Below, piece after piece: positions 1 to 8,055 of a DNA stretch of 64,000 bases; the first letter of the stretch is position 1; each line of letters starts with the position of its first letter. The stretch comes from Sutterella megalosphaeroides (GTDB lineage Bacteria > Pseudomonadota > Gammaproteobacteria > Burkholderiales > Burkholderiaceae_F). The stretch spans positions 1 to 64,000 of the forward strand of contig NZ_AP018786.1 of NCBI RefSeq assembly GCF_003609995.1, written 5' to 3'. A program made the translations under genes and the position numbers. The notes below the pieces were generated by a model. That model did no database searches and had not been told where the DNA came from. It worked only from the letters and a program-made list of their open reading frames with translations.

Positions 1-1278
1 TCCGTCGTTAAAAGAAAGCAGTCGGCAATGACGCCAACCGATGCCGTCCACCTTGCCTTCAGGCGTCTGAATGACAAAGCAACCTCGCGCACGGACAGCC
101 ACACGGCCCCGGTAGGTTCCGGCCTTCTTCCCCGAGGGAATGACGGCCTTCACCATGTCGCCCGTGGCGAACCCGTGAACGCGCTTTTGGCACGTCAAGT
201 AGCCGCGCGGGAAGCCGTACTTGTCGACTCGCGTGCGCTGATAACTCCCCCGTCCCGTGCAACGGACTTGAAGGATGCCCATCCCCTCGGGGTAGTGCAC
301 CCCGTTCACCCGGCCCGCGCAGAGCGCGTCGAGCCAGTGCTCCTTCGGAACGTCGAACGTATGGCGATTGAACTTCGTCAGTGCGCCCGAACCCGTTTCG
401 ACGGGAAGGCCGAAGGCCTGCAGCGCGTTGAAGAGCGACCAACGCGTTGCGTTGACCGCCGCCGCATCTCGAAGGGGCGTCTTGAGTCCGCGCTTGATGC
501 GATCAAGCACTTCGGGGCGATTTTTCAGGAAAACCTCAACAGGTTGCGCATCCTTCTTTTTGTTGCAGTTCTCGCAGGAAAGCACGAGGTTCGAGATGCG
601 GTTCGAACCGCCTCGCGCCTTCGGGACCACGTGCTCGATGTTGAGCGGAACGTTCTCCGCGCCGCAGTAAACGCACTTCCTGCCGAACTTCTCAAGAAGA
701 TACTCGCGCACCTCGTACTCGAAGAGCGTCCCCTGCTGATACTCGATGCCCGAGATTTCCGGGTTCTGCAGCTTCTGCGTGTCGAACTTGACGAGCTCCT
801 CCACGATCTCCGTAACAGGCGCAAGTTTCATGAGCTTCGCCACCCATGCGGTTGTAGTATCCACGCGGTGTCGAAGCGACGGAGGAAGCCATCCCTTCGG
901 CTTTGTTCGGTTGAGAAACCTCGGGGCACGATGGCGGAGATTCCCGCGTCGCCGATGACGGCAGTTCCGGCGAGCCCACAAAGCATCACGGATGGATTCT
1001 CCGCGATGAACAAGATTGATGAAGAAGAGCGCATGGTGATGCGCCTTCTCGTCCGCTCGAACAAGGGCAACGCCCGTCTGACGGGAACCCGGATCGATCT
1101 TCACGAGGACGGGCTGAAGCTTGGAGTCCTCGATCAACCGATCCGTCAAACGGATCGTGAACGGGAAGAGTCTCACGACGCGAGCTCGCCCCGATTTCAG
1201 GAGCCTTCGCGCCCGAGCGGGTCGACACGGCATCAGAGGCCGGTGCTTCCTGTCCTGAACAAACACTGAAACGGACAT
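1..1278 (-). CDS. iscB: RNA-guided DNA endonuclease IscB (3' end cut by window edge)
   Basis: The frame is open for 426 codons from the ATG at 1278-1276 to base 1 with no stop, so only a few C-terminal codons are probably missing. Domains in order: N-terminal PLMP segment (HRPLMPCRPARARRLLKSG, residues 12-30); RuvC-I with catalytic Asp in KIDPGSRQTGVAL (about 61-73); an arginine-rich bridge helix (ARRNCRHRRRGNLRHR, about 103-118); RuvC-II with Glu in EIVEELVKFDTQ (about 158-169); an inserted HNH domain (about 198-245) with paired CxxC (CVYCG, CENC), IEHVVP and SNL; RuvC-III (KEHWLDALCAG, about 313-323); then a basic target-interaction tail. Known family role: IscB, the ancestor of Cas9, uses an omega RNA to cut or nick DNA beside a short target-adjacent motif. 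All catalytic positions I can align are present, so it looks intact. A weak AAGG lies about 10 nt before the start. Dense +-strand ORFs across it are shadows. Confidence 0.93.
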   Translation of the reverse strand, partial: MSVSVFVQDRKHRPLMPCRPARARRLLKSGRARVVRLFPFTIRLTDRLIEDSKLQPVLVKIDPGSRQTGVALVRADEKAHHHALFFINLVHRGESIRDALWARRNCRHRRRGNLRHRAPRFLNRTKPKGWLPPSLRHRVDTTTAWVAKLMKLAPVTEIVEELVKFDTQKLQNPEISGIEYQQGTLFEYEVREYLLEKFGRKCVYCGAENVPLNIEHVVPKARGGSNRISNLVLSCENCNKKKDAQPVEVFLKNRPEVLDRIKRGLKTPLRDAAAVNATRWSLFNALQAFGLPVETGSGALTKFNRHTFDVPKEHWLDALCAGRVNGVHYPEGMGILQVRCTGRGSYQRTRVDKYGFPRGYLTCQKRVHGFATGDMVKAVIPSGKKAGTYRGRVAVRARGCFVIQTPEGKVDGIGWRHCRLLSFNDG

Positions 1279-1550
1279 GTTTAGTAAACCTTACGGTTAA
1301 TCGGGGGTTACCCCCGTGACATCAACATAGAAGTTGAATTCCCCTCGCCAATGTTGCAGTCCGGCATTGCAACGGCAGACCGTTTCGTGAATACCCAAAT
1401 CTTGTCTGCTTCTGCCGTTTCCGGAGCCCGGAGCTGAGGAAGCACCCCGGGGTGGGTCTTGTAACCTAACTGCAACGTAGTTCTCCTTTCGGATCACTGA
1501 GGCTGGTCAACCAGGCTTTTTCAAGCCTCTGCCTTCAGGCAGGGGTGATT
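1279..1550 (-). ncRNA. Predicted omega RNA of IscB
   Basis: The 270 bp between the iscB start and the recA terminator carry no convincing gene but are packed with secondary structure. On the minus strand, 5' to 3': a hairpin at 1545-1526 (8 bp, one GU pair); AAGCCT-type hairpin 1528-1513; alternative pairing of 1524-1529 with 1499-1504, a possible pseudoknot; a 12-bp CACCCCGGGGTG palindrome at 1443-1454; a 9-bp stem 1411-1419/1371-1379; a 6-bp stem 1368-1373/1353-1358; a perfect CGGGGG-taa-CCCCCG hairpin at 1316-1302; and AACC/GGTT at 1298-1287 next to the iscB start. Known for IscB: the omega RNA is encoded directly 5' of the ORF, with the guide at its 5' end taken from DNA flanking the element. 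The guide would therefore lie at about 1551-1575 (minus sense). The exact 5' and 3' ends are inferred. Confidence 0.8.
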
Positions 1551-1584
1551 GACGGGCAACCTTCAAAATCGGGAAGTGAAGAGG

Positions 1585-1619
1585 AAAAGAGCCTCCGGCT
1601 CGTGCAAAACCGGAGGCTC
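1585..1619 (-). terminator. Rho-independent terminator of recA
   Basis: Read on the minus strand, a perfect 10-bp stem GAGCCTCCGG / CCGGAGGCTC (1619-1610 and 1598-1589) with an 11-nt loop is followed by TTTT (1588-1585). It lies 20 bp after the recA stop and separates recA from the IscB element. Confidence 0.9.
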
Positions 1620-1639
1620 GCTGAGAAGCGTTCGAACGA

Positions 1640-2779
1640 TCAGAGATCGACGTCCGCGTTCATGTCGATGTCGGCGTCGGGACCGAGCTCTTCGACGTCG
1701 GAGACGCGTTCTTCACCGTCCTCGGACGAGGCGGAGGAGAGGCTCTTGATGTGCACGCCCTTCATCTCGCGGATCTTCTGCTCGATTTCGGCGCAAAGTT
1801 CCTTGTTTTCCTGCAGGTACTCGCGCACCTTTTCCTTGCCCTGACCGAGCTTCTGGCCGTTGTAGGAGTACCAGGCGCCCGACTTGTCGATGACGTTGAG
1901 TTCGGTGCCGATGTCGATCACTTCGCCGATACGGGAAATGCCTTCGCCGTAGAGGATGTCGAATTCGGCCTGCTTGAAGGGGGGCGCCACCTTGTTCTTG
2001 ACGACCTTCACGCGGGTTTCGTTGCCGATCACTTCGTCGCCCTTCTTGATGCCGCCGATGCGACGGATGTCGAGACGCACGGAGCTGTAGAACTTGAGCG
2101 CGTTGCCGCCCGTCGTCGTTTCGGGGTTGCCGTAGCCGCCGATCTTCATGCGAATCTGGTTGATGAAGATCACCATCGACTTCGTGCGGGTGATGCTGCC
2201 CGTGAGCTTGCGAAGCGCCTGCGACATGAGGCGGGCCTGCAGACCGGGGAGCGCGTCGCCCATGTCGCCTTCGATTTCGCTCTTCGGCGTCAAGGCCGCC
2301 ACCGAGTCGACGACGATCAGGTCGACCGAACCCGAGCGCACCAGGGCGTCCGTGATTTCGAGCGCCTGTTCGCCCGTGTCGGGCTGGCTGATCAGCACGT
2401 CGCCGATATTGACCCCGAGGCGCTGCGCGTACTGGATGTCGAGCGCGTGTTCCGCGTCAATGAAGGCGCAGGTGCCGCCGAGCTTCTGCATCTCGGCGAT
2501 CACGTGGAGCGTAAGCGTCGTCTTACCCGAAGATTCCGGACCGTAGATTTCGATGATGCGGCCGCGGGGCAGACCGCCCACGCCGAGCGCGAGGTCGAGA
2601 CCGAGCGAACCGGTCGACACCGTTTCGATGTCCTGCGGTTCGGCGCCTTCGGCCATGCGCATGATGGCGCCCTTGCCGAACTGCTTTTCGATGTTGGCGA
2701 GCGCGATGCTCAGCGCCTTTTTGCGCTCCTCGCCCTCAACGCGTTCGGGCCGTTCGACTCGAGTGGACTTGGAAGCCAT
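1640..2779 (-). CDS. recA: Recombinase RecA
   Basis: 379 aa, a full-length RecA. It forms filaments on single-stranded DNA, drives ATP-dependent strand exchange and activates LexA self-cleavage. Visible motifs: Walker [10 protein letters not shown] (about residues 80-88), Walker [11 protein letters not shown], the glutamine switch in INQIRMKIG, and [17 protein letters not shown] near the DNA-binding loops. The tail is acidic (ends [12 protein letters not shown]), as is usual. The start is supported by AAGGAG 7 nt upstream. It is a single-gene unit with its own terminator. No recX follows; an IscB element sits in that position. The long leader (2780-3097) has several inverted repeats described separately. 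Confidence 0.99.
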   Translation of the reverse strand: MASKSTRVERPERVEGEERKKALSIALANIEKQFGKGAIMRMAEGAEPQDIETVSTGSLGLDLALGVGGLPRGRIIEIYGPESSGKTTLTLHVIAEMQKLGGTCAFIDAEHALDIQYAQRLGVNIGDVLISQPDTGEQALEITDALVRSGSVDLIVVDSVAALTPKSEIEGDMGDALPGLQARLMSQALRKLTGSITRTKSMVIFINQIRMKIGGYGNPETTTGGNALKFYSSVRLDIRRIGGIKKGDEVIGNETRVKVVKNKVAPPFKQAEFDILYGEGISRIGEVIDIGTELNVIDKSGAWYSYNGQKLGQGKEKVREYLQENKELCAEIEQKIREMKGVHIKSLSSASSEDGEERVSDVEELGPDADIDMNADVDL

Positions 2780-2799
2780 GGAAGCACTCCTTCGAAGAA

Positions 2800-2905
2800 C
2801 GCCATAGTCGTATTATTTTTCTATGGCTTTTGGTGAAAACAAAGAAACAGGCAATTGCAGGATCAACTTTTGATACTCTACGGATTTTTGATCCTGATGC
2901 AATTG
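2800..2905 (-). promoter_or_regulatory. recA leader with two strong inverted repeats
   Basis: An AT-rich island 20-130 bp upstream of recA. The first dyad is GCCATAG (2800-2806) / CTATGGC (2821-2827). The second is CAATTGCAGGATCAA (2852-2866) pairing with TTGATCC (2888-2894) and TGCAATTG (2898-2905) with a 3-nt bulge. A possible minus-strand promoter overlaps the first dyad: TTTTCA, 18 bp, TAATAC (-10 at about 2814-2809). I find no CTGT-N8-ACAG LexA box here. The dyads could be operators or a structured 5' leader; this is inference. Confidence 0.5.
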
Positions 2906-2978
2906 ATAATTCAGGATTTTTTCTCAACCCCGAACTGTCGATACCGTCACTTTAGCACGACTTTCCGGAGGTCACAAG

Positions 2979-3016
2979 GGTCTCATTGTTTAGTGTTAAC
3001 CCTAACCTCGGAGACC
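2979..3016. repeat. 38-bp nested palindrome between recA and the tRNA-Lys cluster
   Basis: GGTCTC (2979-2984) and GAGACC (3011-3016) flank a 16-bp near-palindrome centred on GTTAAC (2990-3005, 14 of 16 positions symmetrical). Both dyads share the same centre, at 2997/2998. There is no T-run after it on either strand, so it is not an ordinary terminator. It could be a regulator-binding site for recA (200 bp downstream on the minus strand) or for the tRNA operon. Nothing else is recognisable in the 2906-3098 stretch. Confidence 0.45.
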
Positions 3017-3098
3017 AAAACGGCCCTTTTGCCCCTCCCCGAACACCCCTCGAACCACCCCCTCCGCCCCGGGACTTCAAATTTTTTTTCATCGACCC

Positions 3099-3127
3099 TT
3101 GACAGACTCAAAAAACTTCGGCAGAAT
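3099..3127 (+). promoter_or_regulatory. Sigma70 promoter of the tRNA-Lys operon
   Basis: A consensus -35 TTGACA (3099-3104), exact 17-bp spacer and CAGAAT (3122-3127, four of six matches to TATAAT) lie 50 bp upstream of the first tRNA. Confidence 0.75.
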
Positions 3128-3177
3128 TCAACTCCTCAGTTGATTGTTCCTCTGCCGCTTGGCTGCAGGCCGCTTCA

Positions 3178-3253
3178 GGGTCGTTAGCTCAGTTGGTAGA
3201 GCAGCGGACTTTTAATCCGTTGGTCGTGGGTTCGAGTCCCGCACGACCCACCA
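3178..3253 (+). tRNA. tRNA-Lys (anticodon TTT)
   Basis: 76 nt including encoded CCA. The acceptor stem GGGTCGT pairs with ACGACCC. D-arm AGCTCAGTTGG, anticodon loop CTTTTAA (anticodon UUU) and T-arm GGTTCGAGTCC are all intact. First gene of a three-tRNA lysine operon. Confidence 0.97.
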
Positions 3254-3275
3254 CAAGTAGGAACTCTCAATTGTT

Positions 3276-3351
3276 GGGAACGTAGCTCAGCTGGTAGAGC
3301 AGCGGACTCTTAATCCGTCGGTCCAGGGTTCGAATCCCTGCGTTCCCACCA
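3276..3351 (+). tRNA. tRNA-Lys (anticodon CTT), copy 1
   Basis: 76 nt with encoded CCA. Acceptor GGGAACG pairs with CGTTCCC, and the anticodon loop is CTCTTAA (CUU). Identical base for base to the copy at 3390-3465. Confidence 0.97.
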
Positions 3352-3389
3352 CCCGATTTTCCGAGTTTCGACGTTTTCGTCGGGACTTT

Positions 3390-3465
3390 GGGAACGTAGC
3401 TCAGCTGGTAGAGCAGCGGACTCTTAATCCGTCGGTCCAGGGTTCGAATCCCTGCGTTCCCACCA
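3390..3465 (+). tRNA. tRNA-Lys (anticodon CTT), copy 2
   Basis: Identical 76-nt duplicate of the preceding tRNA, separated from it by a 38-bp spacer containing a small CGACG-TTTT-CGTCG hairpin. Followed within 10 bp by the operon terminator. Confidence 0.97.
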
Positions 3466-3472
3466 ATTGATA

Positions 3473-3507
3473 AAAACCCGTCGATCCGCTTGATCGACGG
3501 GTTTTTT
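3473..3507 (+). terminator. Terminator of the tRNA-Lys operon
   Basis: The stem ACCCGTCGATC / GATCGACGGGT with a short loop is followed by a run of T (3501-3507). Confidence 0.9.
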
Positions 3508-3646
3508 GTTGCCTGCAACGGGTAATACCGCAACAAGAGGCGCTTTCGCTGCTCGGGCCCCGCGTCAAACCCGATAGACTGTGCCTTCACAACATCGAAC
3601 ACCGGTCTTCGGGCGGCTCGCGCCGCCTCGCGAACGCCCCCACGCC

Positions 3647-4696
3647 ATGATCAAGCTTCAAAACATCACTCAAACGTATCGCACTCCCGAGGGCGAAGTC
3701 TTCGACGCCCTGAAGGACGTCTCGATCGACATCAAGGCCGGAGAAATCTTCGGCATCATCGGTCGCTCGGGCGCCGGGAAAAGCACGCTCGTGCGCTGCA
3801 TCAACCTCCTCAACCGTCCCACCTCGGGCACGGTCGAAGTCGACGGCCGCGTGCTCAACGATCTCTCCGACGCCGAGCTGCGCGAAGTGCGCCGCTCGAT
3901 CGGGATGATTTTCCAGCACTTCAACCTGCTGAGCTCCCGCACGGTGTACGACAACGTGGCGCTGCCGCTCGAACTCGTCGGCACGCCCAAGAACGTCATC
4001 CGCGAGAAGGTCGAGCCCCTGCTCGAACTCGTGGGTCTCACCGAACACGCGCACAAGTTCCCCTCGCAGCTCTCGGGCGGTCAGAAGCAGCGCGTCGGCA
4101 TCGCTCGCGCGCTCACGAACGACCCGAAGGTTCTGCTTTCGGACGAAGCCACCTCGGCCCTCGACCCCGAAACGACCACGGCCACGCTCGCGCTTCTGAA
4201 GCGCATCAACCAGCGTCTCGGCCTCACGATCGTGATGATCACGCACGAGATGAACGTCGTGAAGCAGATTTGCGATCGCGTCGTCGTCATGAACCGCGGC
4301 GAAATCGTCGAATCGGGCAACGTCGTCGACGTGTTCTGCCGTCCCCGTCACGAAACGACCAAGGCCCTGATCGGCAACGTCATGGCGCGCGATCTGCCCG
4401 ACTCCATCATCGACCGCCTCAAGACGGCGCGCGCCCTCAAGGGCGACCCCGAAGCGGTGCACCTGCTGCGCCTGAGCTTCCTCGGCGGCGACGTGACCCG
4501 TCCGGTGATTTCCGAAGTGTCCCGTCGTTTCGGGATCGACTTCAACATTCTTCGAGGCACGGTCGACGACATCCAGGGCTCCACGCTCGGCACCCTCACC
4601 CTGATGGTCGAAGCGCCCCGCGACGTCTTCCGTCAGGCCGTCGACTTCATCCGCGAAAGCGGCGTTATCGTGGAGGAAATTTCCGATGTCCAGTAA
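3647..4696 (+). CDS. metN: Methionine ABC transporter ATP-binding protein MetN
   Basis: 349 aa, ATPase of the D/L-methionine importer MetNIQ on the cytoplasmic face of the inner membrane. Visible: Walker [10 protein letters not shown] (about residues 38-46), signature [15 protein letters not shown], Walker [14 protein letters not shown]-loop MITHEMN, then a C-terminal NIL domain (about 270-349) of the kind that binds methionine and trans-inhibits transport. The ATG at 3647 is chosen because the family starts with MIKLxNIxxxY; the open frame extends 22 codons further upstream without matching the family. It overlaps metI by 11 bp. The cognate lipoprotein MetQ is encoded 20 kb away at 25413-26267. 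Confidence 0.96.
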   Translation: MIKLQNITQTYRTPEGEVFDALKDVSIDIKAGEIFGIIGRSGAGKSTLVRCINLLNRPTSGTVEVDGRVLNDLSDAELREVRRSIGMIFQHFNLLSSRTVYDNVALPLELVGTPKNVIREKVEPLLELVGLTEHAHKFPSQLSGGQKQRVGIARALTNDPKVLLSDEATSALDPETTTATLALLKRINQRLGLTIVMITHEMNVVKQICDRVVVMNRGEIVESGNVVDVFCRPRHETTKALIGNVMARDLPDSIIDRLKTARALKGDPEAVHLLRLSFLGGDVTRPVISEVSRRFGIDFNILRGTVDDIQGSTLGTLTLMVEAPRDVFRQAVDFIRESGVIVEEISDVQ

Positions 4697-5339
4697 CCTC
4701 ATGCAACTCATCTTCGACTCGCTCCTTGAGACCCTGCTCATGGTGCTCGTCTCGGGCGGCATCGGCGCCCTTCTCGGCATTCCGCTCGGCATTCTCCTCT
4801 TCGTAACGGACAAGAAGTCGTTCCTGCCGATGCCCGTTTTGAACGTCGTGCTCGGCACGATCATCAACGCGTTGCGTTCGGTCCCCTTCATCATCCTCCT
4901 TGTCGCGATCATTCCCTTCACGCGACTGATCGTCGGCACCTCGATCGGGACGGCTGCCGCCATCGTGCCGCTCACGCTCTCGGTGGCGCCCTTCATCGCG
5001 CGCATCGTCGAAACGAGCCTGCGCGAAGTCGACAAGGGGCTCGTCGAAGCCGCGCAGTCGATGGGCGCGACCAACATGCAGATCATCACCAAGGTGCTTC
5101 TGCCCGAAGCCAAGCCCGGCATCGTCGCCGGTCTCACGATTTCGGTGATCAGCCTGATCGGCTACTCCGCCATGGCGGGTGCCGTGGGCGGCGGCGGCCT
5201 CGGCGACCTCGGGATCCGTTACGGCTACCAGCGCTTCAATCCCGAAGTGATGTGGACCGTGGTGCTGATCCTCATCCTGCTCGTTCAGGGCCTCCAGTCC
5301 TTCGGCGACCATCTGGTCCGACGACTGACGCATAAATAA
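4686..5339 (+). CDS. metI: Methionine ABC transporter permease MetI
   Basis: 217 aa, the membrane-spanning subunit of the MetNIQ methionine importer, with about five hydrophobic segments. The coupling-helix region [21 protein letters not shown] contacts MetN. The small-residue stretch [20 protein letters not shown] near the C-terminus is characteristic of MetI. Its start lies inside the end of metN (11-bp overlap), so the two are translationally coupled. A strong terminator follows at once, so metQ is not part of this unit. Confidence 0.96.
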   Translation: MSSNLMQLIFDSLLETLLMVLVSGGIGALLGIPLGILLFVTDKKSFLPMPVLNVVLGTIINALRSVPFIILLVAIIPFTRLIVGTSIGTAAAIVPLTLSVAPFIARIVETSLREVDKGLVEAAQSMGATNMQIITKVLLPEAKPGIVAGLTISVISLIGYSAMAGAVGGGGLGDLGIRYGYQRFNPEVMWTVVLILILLVQGLQSFGDHLVRRLTHK

Positions 5340-5360
5340 CCGGACACGACCGGACCTGCG

Positions 5361-5392
5361 GCGCGAGGGTTTCGACCCTCGCGCTTTGTTTT
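5361..5392 (+). terminator. Terminator of metNI
   Basis: A perfect 10-bp stem GCGCGAGGGT / ACCCTCGCGC with a TTCG tetraloop (5371-5374) is followed by TTTGTTTT. Confidence 0.92.
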
Positions 5393-5440
5393 CATGCGGG
5401 CTCTTTTTCACTTTCCCCGGGCACCCCCGTCGAAGCGCTT

Positions 5441-5449
5441 TGCTACAAT
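5441..5449 (+). promoter_or_regulatory. Extended -10 promoter for trmB
   Basis: TGC-TACAAT (5441-5449) is an extended -10 element 44 bp upstream of the trmB start. No good -35 is visible, which is common with an extended -10. Confidence 0.5.
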
Positions 5450-5492
5450 CCCGCACTTTCGTTTTTTCACCTTCCACGCGCCCCTTTTTTGT

Positions 5493-6215
5493 ATGGAAAA
5501 GACCGAACTCTCGCCCGAAGCGCTTGAAGAACTGAAGCGTCACCACATCCGCAGCTTCGTGATGCGACGCGGGCACATTTCCGCCGCCCAGAAACGGGCG
5601 CTCGAGGAAACGCTCCCCCGCTACGAAGTGCCCTATGCGCCCGAACGGCTCGACCTCGCCGCGCTCTTCGGCCGCGAAGCCCCGACCGTTTTTGAAATCG
5701 GCTGTGGCATGGGCGAAACCACCGCCGCGATCGCTCAGGCGCACCCCGAAATCAACTTCCTCGGCTGCGAAGTGTTTGCCGCGGGCGTCGGCGCCCTCGC
5801 CAAGCGCCTTGACGAAATGCAGCTCACGAACGTGAAGATCGTGCGTCACGACGCCGTCGAGGTGCTGCGCGACATGATCCCCGAAGGGGTGCTCGCGGGC
5901 GTGCACATCTACTTCCCGGACCCCTGGCGCAAGGCACGACACCACAAGCGTCGTCTCGTCGCCCAGCCCTTCATCGGCAACCTCTGCAAGCACATCCGCA
6001 CGGGCGGCTACCTGCACTGCGCGACCGACTGGGAAAATTACGCCGAGCAGATGTACGAAGTTCTCCAGGCCGAACCCGCCTTGAAGAACCTCTACGGCGA
6101 AGGCTTCAGCCCGGTCATGGGCAATCCCCTCTGCGAGCGTCCGCGCACGAAGTTCCAGGCGCGCGGCGAACGCCTCGGTCACGGCATTTGGGATCTCGTG
6201 TACACCAAGAACTGA
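5493..6215 (+). CDS. trmB: tRNA (guanine-N7-)-methyltransferase TrmB
   Basis: 240 aa. Transfers a methyl group from S-adenosylmethionine to N7 of guanine 46 in the variable loop of many tRNAs. Motifs: SAM-binding FEIGCGMGE (about residues 66-74), acidic FLGCEV, and the family hallmark FPDPWRKARHHKRR. Conserved C-terminal part: CATDWENYAEQM and RPRTKFQARGERLGH. The ATG at 5493 is preferred; 33 further in-frame codons upstream overlap the predicted promoter and are not protein-like. Confidence 0.95.
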   Translation: MEKTELSPEALEELKRHHIRSFVMRRGHISAAQKRALEETLPRYEVPYAPERLDLAALFGREAPTVFEIGCGMGETTAAIAQAHPEINFLGCEVFAAGVGALAKRLDEMQLTNVKIVRHDAVEVLRDMIPEGVLAGVHIYFPDPWRKARHHKRRLVAQPFIGNLCKHIRTGGYLHCATDWENYAEQMYEVLQAEPALKNLYGEGFSPVMGNPLCERPRTKFQARGERLGHGIWDLVYTKN

Positions 6216-6234
6216 GCCCCGCGGCCCTGAAATG

Positions 6235-6274
6235 AAAAAAACGCAACCCGTCTCGCGACGCGTTGCGTTTTTTT
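6235..6274. terminator. Bidirectional terminator between trmB and uppP
   Basis: A7 (6235-6241), stem ACGCAAC / GTTGCGT (6241-6247 and 6262-6268) and T-run (6268-6274). The A and T runs on both sides let it end both trmB (+) and uppP (-), which converge here. Confidence 0.8.
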
Positions 6275-6320
6275 CGACGGGGCGACCGAGGCCCCGTCCC
6301 TAGAGTGCGTTGAAACCCCG

Positions 6321-7163
6321 TCAGAGGCCCGCGCTCCAGTCGACCCAGCCGAAGAGCGCCGTGGCGAGGATCACGCAGCCGAAGACGATGCGGTACCAGC
6401 CGAAAGCGCGGAAGTCGTGGCCCGACACGTAGCGCAGCAACCAATGGACGACAAGGAGCGCGCTGAAGAAGGACACGACGAAGCCGACCCCGAACCCTTC
6501 GAGGTTTTCGAGCCCGAGGTCGTTGCGGGCCTTCCAGAGGTCGTACGCCGTCGCTCCGAAAATGGTCGGGATGGAAAGGAAGAACGAAAACTCGGTGGCG
6601 GCGCGGCGCGAGAGCCCCAGAACGAGCCCGCCGATGATCGTCGCCCCCGAACGGCTCGTCCCCGGAATCATCGCCAGACACTGCATGAAGCCCACCTTGA
6701 GGGCGTCCTTCCAGGTCATGTCGTCCATGGTCACGACGCGCGGGCGAATGCCCCGCTTCTCGAAGTGCGATTCGAGCCAGAGGATGAGCACCCCGCCCGC
6801 CACCAGGGCCGTCGCCACCGTGATCGCATTGAAGAGGTACGCCTTGATGAGGCCGCCCACCAGAACGCCGATCACCGCCGCAGGCAGGAAGGCGATGACG
6901 GTGTTGGCGGCCAACCGCTGCTCGACGGGATTCGAGAAGAGCCCCTTCAGGATGGAGAGAATGCGGGCGCGGTAGTACCAGCAGACCGCAAGGATCGCAC
7001 CGGCCTGAATGCCGACCACGAACGTGTCGGCCCCTTGGGTGCCGGAAAAGCCCGTGAGTTCCGAGGCGATGATGAGATGCCCGGTGGAGCTCACCGGAAG
7101 AAATTCCGTAAGGCCTTCGACGATGCCGAGCACGACGGCCTGAAAGAGATAAACCCAATCCAC
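6321..7163 (-). CDS. uppP: Undecaprenyl-diphosphate phosphatase UppP (BacA)
   Basis: 280 aa polytopic inner-membrane enzyme that dephosphorylates undecaprenyl pyrophosphate, recycling the lipid carrier for peptidoglycan and LPS precursors; it is linked to bacitracin tolerance. Both family motifs are visible: [15 protein letters not shown] (about residues 16-30) and MIPGTSRSG (about 170-178). A GTG start at 7163-7161 (protein begins [13 protein letters not shown]) is chosen because AAGGA lies 10 nt before it and this gives the normal length. The frame stays open far upstream across the divergent gene, with no family match. Confidence 0.95.
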   Translation of the reverse strand: MDWVYLFQAVVLGIVEGLTEFLPVSSTGHLIIASELTGFSGTQGADTFVVGIQAGAILAVCWYYRARILSILKGLFSNPVEQRLAANTVIAFLPAAVIGVLVGGLIKAYLFNAITVATALVAGGVLILWLESHFEKRGIRPRVVTMDDMTWKDALKVGFMQCLAMIPGTSRSGATIIGGLVLGLSRRAATEFSFFLSIPTIFGATAYDLWKARNDLGLENLEGFGVGFVVSFFSALLVVHWLLRYVSGHDFRAFGWYRIVFGCVILATALFGWVDWSAGL

Positions 7164-7367
7164 TTTGGAGCGGTCCTTCGTTGGTTGCGTTGTCCGAAAT
7201 GGTGCGCTCGACCGAGCGACCGAAACGCACATTATGCGGGATCGGCGCCCGCGCGACCCGTCCGACGAAGTCACCAAACGGTAAGAAATTCGAACGTTTC
7301 GAGTATGATGACGGCAATTTCCACTGACGGGGCGTCGCGCCCCGCACCACTCATCAGAGGTCCCGAT

Positions 7368-8051
<684 letters not shown>

Positions 8052-8055
8052 GCCG

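Larger units (their letters stand above)
1..1550 (-). mobile_element. IscB-type (IS200/IS605-like) element, one end visible
   Basis: The iscB gene plus omega RNA region form an insertion between the recA terminator and whatever lies left of the window. The outer end is marked by an imperfect hairpin at 1526-1545 (CTGCC-TTCA-GGCAG core extended by three pairs), resembling the subterminal hairpins at the ends of IS200/IS605-family elements. No tnpA transposase is visible in this part, so the element is either IscB-only or carries tnpA beyond base 1. The outer boundary (about 1546-1552) is inferred from the hairpin and not from a target-site comparison. These elements make no target duplication. 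Confidence 0.6.

Noticed and set aside
28-1269. 413-aa open frame on the plus strand
   Set aside because: It is the antisense shadow of iscB; composition is Arg/Pro/Ser-rich with no domain, and the minus-strand frame shows complete IscB motifs.
1297-1497. 66-aa minus-strand open frame upstream of iscB
   Set aside because: Lies wholly in the structured omega RNA region; its codons are explained by stems and it lacks protein-like features.
1-1550. Type II CRISPR-Cas9 fragment
   Set aside because: The RuvC/HNH order is shared, but the protein is only about 430 aa, has the PLMP segment and lacks a REC lobe; no repeats, cas1 or cas2 nearby.
2780-3098. Canonical LexA box upstream of recA
   Set aside because: Looked for CTGT-N8-ACAG on both strands; isolated CTGT and ACAG occur but not with correct spacing.
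3474-3507. Possible attachment site in the tRNA-Lys cluster
   Set aside because: No integrase, no direct repeat of a tRNA 3' end outside the duplicated tRNA itself; the hairpin is an ordinary terminator.
3267-3602. 111-aa minus-strand open frame with an internal repeated segment
   Set aside because: The repeat is the antisense of the two identical tRNA-Lys(CTT) genes.
3587-5137. Long minus-strand frame antisense to metNI
   Set aside because: High-GC antisense shadow, no motifs; metN and metI are certain on the other strand.
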